From NCBI GenBank assembly GCA_007132635.1, contig SLOG01000114.1, forward strand, positions 1-7,715: a stretch of 7,715 nucleotides of DNA, read 5' to 3'. Below, in pieces: positions 6,901 through 7,715 of the stretch (its first letter is position 1; each line of letters starts with the position of its first letter). The position numbers and the translations under genes were made by a program. This DNA comes from Limnochordia bacterium. Its GTDB lineage: Bacteria; Bacillota; Limnochordia; Darwinibacteriales; SLO01. The notes below the pieces were generated by a model. That model was not told where the DNA came from. It searched no databases and saw only the letters and a list, made by a program, of their open reading frames with translations.

Positions 6901-7715
6901 GTGGTCAACTACCTCTACGATGGTCCCCAGGTCATCGAGGAAAGAAACGAGGACTTCGAGCCGGAGCGGAGGTTTGTCTACGGCCCCGGGATCGACGAGC
7001 CGGTCTCGGTCCACGATGTTTCAAGCGGCCAGACGTATTTCTACCAGCGCGACGGCCTCGGCTCGGTCACCGAGCTTACTGACGCCGAGGGCAACGTCGT
7101 CGAGCGCTACCGGTACTCCCCCTACGGCAGGCTCAAGATCCACGACGATAGCTGGACCCAGCTCACCGGCTCCGCGGTCGGGAACCCGTATTTCTTCACC
7201 GGGAGAAGGTATGACTCCGAGTCGGGGCTCTACTACTACCGGGCGAGGATGTATTCCAGTGAGGTGGGAAGGTTTCTCCAGGTTGATCCCTTGGGGTATG
7301 TTGACGGGCCGAACTTGTATGCATATGTTTGGAACAATCCGATCATCTTTATTGATCCATTAGGGTTAGTGCGTGTCAGGCCAGGGCTAAAATACTATAG
7401 GGGGGAGGATCATTATCAGAGAGCAATCAAAGGTACAGCGTATGAGCTTTATCGGGCATCTCGTCAATCAACTCACGAATATGTAGCGACGATATCAGAA
7501 GATAGAGGTCGTTCCAGGGTTTCCTCGCCTAGGACAAGTGGGTTTTCCGATAGGGTCGCGGTGTTTCGTTCGGATTGGGCTCATAGCTCAAGGCGAGCTA
7601 TTGTGCACTCTCACACCGAGTGCGGGGCAAGGGGTTTTTCAGAGACTGATGAAGAAGAGATAGCTAACATAGACAGGAAAAGAGCTAAACTCGGACACGA
7701 AGTATCATTGGAATG
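3931..7715 (+). CDS. Secreted RHS/YD-repeat polymorphic toxin with JAMM-like C-terminal tip (3' end outside window)
   Basis: The frame is open from ATG 3931 to the right edge (1261 codons plus two bases) with no stop. Residues 1-32 are a Sec signal peptide ending AMA, followed by a Gly-rich linker (~37-46). Residues ~57-110 match the usual RHS N-terminal segment (TGNL, IPGRGQPL, LTYNS, FGFGW). Residues ~211-1050 carry roughly 25 YD repeats of the YxYDxxGN/R type, which in known RHS and TcC proteins form a hollow shell around the toxin. Residues 971-1146 are the conserved core end, with GRFLQVDPLG (R1114, D1119) and the PxxxxDPxGL cleavage motif at P1137-L1146. From 1147 the tail has E1183, H1226, H1228, S1237 and D1240 in JAMM metallopeptidase spacing. 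No PAAR or VgrG-like N-terminus is seen, so export is probably by Sec and not by loading on a type VI spike. In the family, the tip is released by autoproteolysis and acts on a target cell. The substrate is unknown. The RHS call is very secure; the JAMM tip is likely. Confidence 0.92.
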   Translation, partial: MSAFLSARPTKCLCLFLSLLMITLNLPDLAMARLKPAGGGGGDGGEENEDSCDFSSNAIVETTGNLHFWSQVFTIPGRGQPLSIELTYNSNNADELSPFGFGWMLNYDIYVTLPYFGWPEQHWNVEETGTQSLPEKDRGEKIELHSWGWGGSRSVGRTGGSYFPFTLRQADGGDRTYDRLSYAEGETVYVPKTGEYETITYYDYAEPYFIRELRDGTRQRFDGDGNLVLITDANGNTITITRDEDGYIQSITDPSGLRTVTFHRPPGSPHITRITDPDGSEYHFEYSGRRLVSFRGPDWERAVEMEYDSSHRMTSRTDVYGGTVHYTYDTQGRVATRTDREGNARHYDYDAGNRVTTVTDPKGGIRKFHYNDDALITRIEWLDENEQLIKDEVYEYGALGLPVRILDGRGNSTRFEYDDLGNRTAVINQFGLRTDFTYDQYNNVIEISQGFSGSPMRTFSLDYGPQPERRNLTAISWQPDTHTFTRSYEYDDHGSLVRYTDARGKEYDFTYTEYGNLETITDPLSNLTSLEYFDELGKLKSITNALNFTTSYSYVGGLASNPLERIEYPDGTFTEFSRDHRRITAVTDRNGNVTRYPEYDGESRLLEMIDALGNTANFTYDGHGNLATITDANANVTAYEYDEADRLVRTTYADGSYEELTYDRADNITSRRLRSGEVIAYTYDQLNRLTRKTYPDGATVEYGYDYLNRLRNVENNYYSLYYAYDKIDQVKWFTATDKDIDVGYTVSYQYDAEGNRTGLVYPSGYAVGAEFDALNRLERIEDSEGKLLAEYTYDAMRRTSAAAFNSGTGVSETLYSYDDANSRPDHLITLENKKIPGGETISRFDYTYDNEGNRLSMAVEPAWGTETGKIDYSYDPIYQLTGAEGPGFPTYPDASFTYDSMGNRVEAVFAGQTDNYTSNELNQYTTVSSTGYQYDLNGNLTDDGNQLYEYDWENRLTAIRRKSDNELVAEYRYDPFGRRAKKFVHIPEFKVVNYLYDGPQVIEERNEDFEPERRFVYGPGIDEPVSVHDVSSGQTYFYQRDGLGSVTELTDAEGNVVERYRYSPYGRLKIHDDSWTQLTGSAVGNPYFFTGRRYDSESGLYYYRARMYSSEVGRFLQVDPLGYVDGPNLYAYVWNNPIIFIDPLGLVRVRPGLKYYRGEDHYQRAIKGTAYELYRASRQSTHEYVATISEDRGRSRVSSPRTSGFSDRVAVFRSDWAHSSRRAIVHSHTECGARGFSETDEEEIANIDRKRAKLGHEVSLE
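7369..7715 (+). other. Variable toxin-tip segment of the RHS gene, JAMM/DUF4329-like
   Basis: This is the coding segment after the DPLGL motif, residues 1147-1261, cut by the window edge. The motif is H1226-S-H1228-T-x7-S1237-x2-D1240, which reproduces the HxHP-x7-SxxD zinc site of JAMM/JAB proteins with Thr in place of Pro. An upstream glutamate, E1183 in THEYVATI, fits the place of the catalytic acid. Known JAMM enzymes cut isopeptide or peptide bonds, and DUF4329/JAB-type domains are recorded as tips of polymorphic toxins. By hand count 161 of the 335 bases from 7381 on are G or C (48%), and codons such as ATA, AGA and GTA, which are uncommon in the core, appear. An alternative is a degenerate, non-catalytic JAB-fold domain. 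The rest of the fold lies beyond the window. Confidence 0.6.

Noticed and set aside
6049..7014. 321-codon minus-strand frame opposite the RHS core
   Set aside because: Same shadow effect; the + strand encodes conserved YD repeats here.

Overview
The window looks like bacterial DNA of high G+C content, with strongly G/C-biased third codon positions. All three genes lie on the + strand and are separated by short gaps. The proteins combine lamin-tail domains (LTD), FlgD-type Ig domains and YD repeats. That mix of secreted architectures is common in uncultured bacteria of the FCB/PVC-like candidate phyla. This placement is an inference from domain style, and no marker gene is present to confirm it.

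Layout: positions 1-536 are the 3' end of a gene for a large, probably secreted protein ending in a lamin-tail domain. The 256-base gap that follows (537-792) is almost filled by three consecutive palindromes: a GTAG-headed REP-like element, a 38-nt imperfect palindrome and a perfect 10-bp G/C hairpin. Positions 793-3804 encode a complete 1003-residue exported protein. It has two phospholipase-D-type HKD motifs, an Ig-like module, a lamin-tail domain and three FlgD-like Ig domains. A 126-base gap (3805-3930) carries a second, identical copy of the REP-like element. From 3931 to the window end runs a 3'-truncated gene for a Sec-exported RHS/YD-repeat protein of at least 1261 residues.

The most interesting part is the end of the RHS gene. 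The conserved core closes with a canonical PxxxxDPxGL self-cleavage motif. The tail after it has the exact spacing of a JAMM/JAB metallopeptidase motif (E...HxH-x8-S-x2-D), resembling DUF4329-type toxin tips. Around this point the G+C content falls from roughly 60-70% in the core to about 48% in the tail, as expected for an exchanged toxin tip. The immunity gene, if there is one, would lie just beyond the window.

How the genes fit together: every protein here appears to be exported or extracellular. The PLD-like nuclease/lipase and the RHS protein follow each other in the same direction and could both be secreted effectors, but nothing in the sequence proves joint function. No tRNA, rRNA, CRISPR array or transposase gene was seen.
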